A stretch of DNA of 35,771 bases, taken from positions 1 through 35,771 of the forward strand of contig CAYVKL010000018.1 in assembly GCA_964452085.1 (NCBI GenBank), written 5' to 3'. Source of the DNA: Methanobacterium sp964452085 (lineage in GTDB: Archaea > Methanobacteriota > Methanobacteria > Methanobacteriales > Methanobacteriaceae). The number at the start of each line of letters is the position of its first letter. The first letter of the stretch is position 1. Of this stretch, positions 35,165-35,771 are shown piece after piece. The notes beneath the pieces were generated by a model. It had not been told where the DNA came from, searched no databases, and saw nothing but the letters and a program-made list of their open reading frames with translations. The translations under genes and the position numbers were made by a program.

Positions 35165-35771
35165 TTGTTGATTAAAATTCGGCGGTTTATAGGACTCGGA
35201 GGCGATAAAATTAATAGACGAATATTATTTTCCGTGTTAGCTTTAGCTATAACACTATTATGTATAAATGGAATTTACGCAACAAGTGAAAACGATGAAC
35301 AAAACTCAAGTTACTCCAATGCGTCAACTTATTCTAACTCCTCAAGTTACTCCAATGGGTCAACTTATTCTAACACCAACTTAGAGAGTAATAGCTCAAA
35401 TACTACAATTCAATCAAACAGTGACTTTGGTAGCAATAATAATATTGTTGCAAGTGGTTCAGGAGACCCAGCCATGAATTTTACTATAGATCAGATAAAA
35501 ACCAGCGCGTCTATTGTAAGAAACTACATTGAAACCTACAATCAACTACCAAGTAGCGTACTAGTAGGTAACACCAATATGACCATTTCTCAGTTCTTAG
35601 AACTCCTGGTTACAGCCACCATACAAATAAACAACGGAAATAACGCCACCATCCCACTAAAAAACTTTACTACAGCAACCAGTCCCATTGAAAACATCGT
35701 AGCAGGAAATATCTACAAGGCTGAGTATCTTAAATTGGCTAATGATATTAAGAGTTATATGGATAGTAGTG
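35165..35771 (+). CDS. Wall-associated surface protein with pseudomurein-binding-type repeat (3' truncated by window end)
   Basis: An open frame runs from a stop at 35141 to the window edge. The likely start is one of two adjacent TTG codons (35165 or 35168); no ATG is available before the signal segment. A basic N-terminus (LIKIRRFIGLGGDKINRR) leads into a signal segment (ILFSVLALAITLLCINGIYA). A Ser/Asn/Tyr-rich low-complexity stretch follows, with a 12-residue tandem repeat. The region from RNYIETYNQLPSSVLVG to ANDIKSYM looks like a pseudomurein-binding repeat, which tethers proteins to the methanobacterial wall. The C-terminal function is beyond the window. Confidence 0.7.
   Translation, partial: MLIKIRRFIGLGGDKINRRILFSVLALAITLLCINGIYATSENDEQNSSYSNASTYSNSSSYSNGSTYSNTNLESNSSNTTIQSNSDFGSNNNIVASGSGDPAMNFTIDQIKTSASIVRNYIETYNQLPSSVLVGNTNMTISQFLELLVTATIQINNGNNATIPLKNFTTATSPIENIVAGNIYKAEYLKLANDIKSYMDSS
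35306..35377 (+). repeat. Two tandem 36-bp repeats in the surface-protein gene
   Basis: Unit 1 is 35306-35341 and unit 2 is 35342-35377, with only two differences (C/G and T/A). They encode SSYSNASTYSNS and SSYSNGSTYSNT, a likely flexible linker after the signal peptide. The near identity at DNA level suggests a recent duplication. Confidence 0.9.

Overview
The window reads as chromosomal DNA of a hydrogenotrophic methanogen of the order Methanobacteriales, most like a mesophilic Methanobacterium. Three things point there: a methyl-coenzyme M reductase operon of the isoenzyme II (mrt) type, a complete-looking energy-converting hydrogenase B (ehb) operon, and the start of a surface protein with a pseudomurein-binding-type repeat, since pseudomurein walls are typical of this order. 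Promoters look archaeal (TATA boxes such as TTTATATA), Shine-Dalgarno sites are mostly GGTGAT or GAGGTG, and the intergenic DNA is very AT-rich. I see no rRNA, CRISPR array, insertion sequence or prophage.

Layout. 1-266: tRNA-Cys and an intron-containing tRNA-Trp whose intron looks like a box C/D methylation guide. 336-6850: mostly membrane and housekeeping genes (metallo-beta-lactamase-fold hydrolase, DUF457 membrane hydrolase, TrkH potassium transporter, stomatin/slipin, YfcE-like phosphodiesterase, YbhN-like flippase). 7037-7930: ftr, a core methanogenesis enzyme. 8056-11581: a potassium-channel protein with an unusual triple C-terminal repeat, then the NAD(P)H-hydrate repair enzyme. 11742-13356: a divergent alpha/beta hydrolase and TetR regulator pair. 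13448-17740: mrtBDGA on the minus strand, preceded at 18228-19004 by a second TetR regulator. 19177-24430: a BofA-like protein, argG, a two-gene unit of paired membrane proteins, a SagB-like nitroreductase, an aspartoacylase-like hydrolase and a second DUF457 protein. 24723-34068: ehbA to ehbP in family order. 34199-34618: lipocalin-like protein. 35165 to the end: 5' part of a wall-binding surface protein.

How it fits together. Ftr acts early and Mrt last in the CO2-to-methane pathway. Ehb couples ion flow to ferredoxin reduction by H2, which in related methanogens mainly serves biosynthesis. The most interesting regulatory signal is a nearly identical palindromic site (GGTTAC-N4-TAACCATT-R-G on the minus strand) present both in the promoter of the 18228-19004 TetR gene and in the promoter region of mrtBDGA. 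This suggests a dedicated TetR-type regulator of MCR isoenzyme II. The mrt site is the last unit of an 18-bp-phased array. The other unusual item is the channel at 8056-9984 with three copies of a domain of about 130 residues that I do not recognise.
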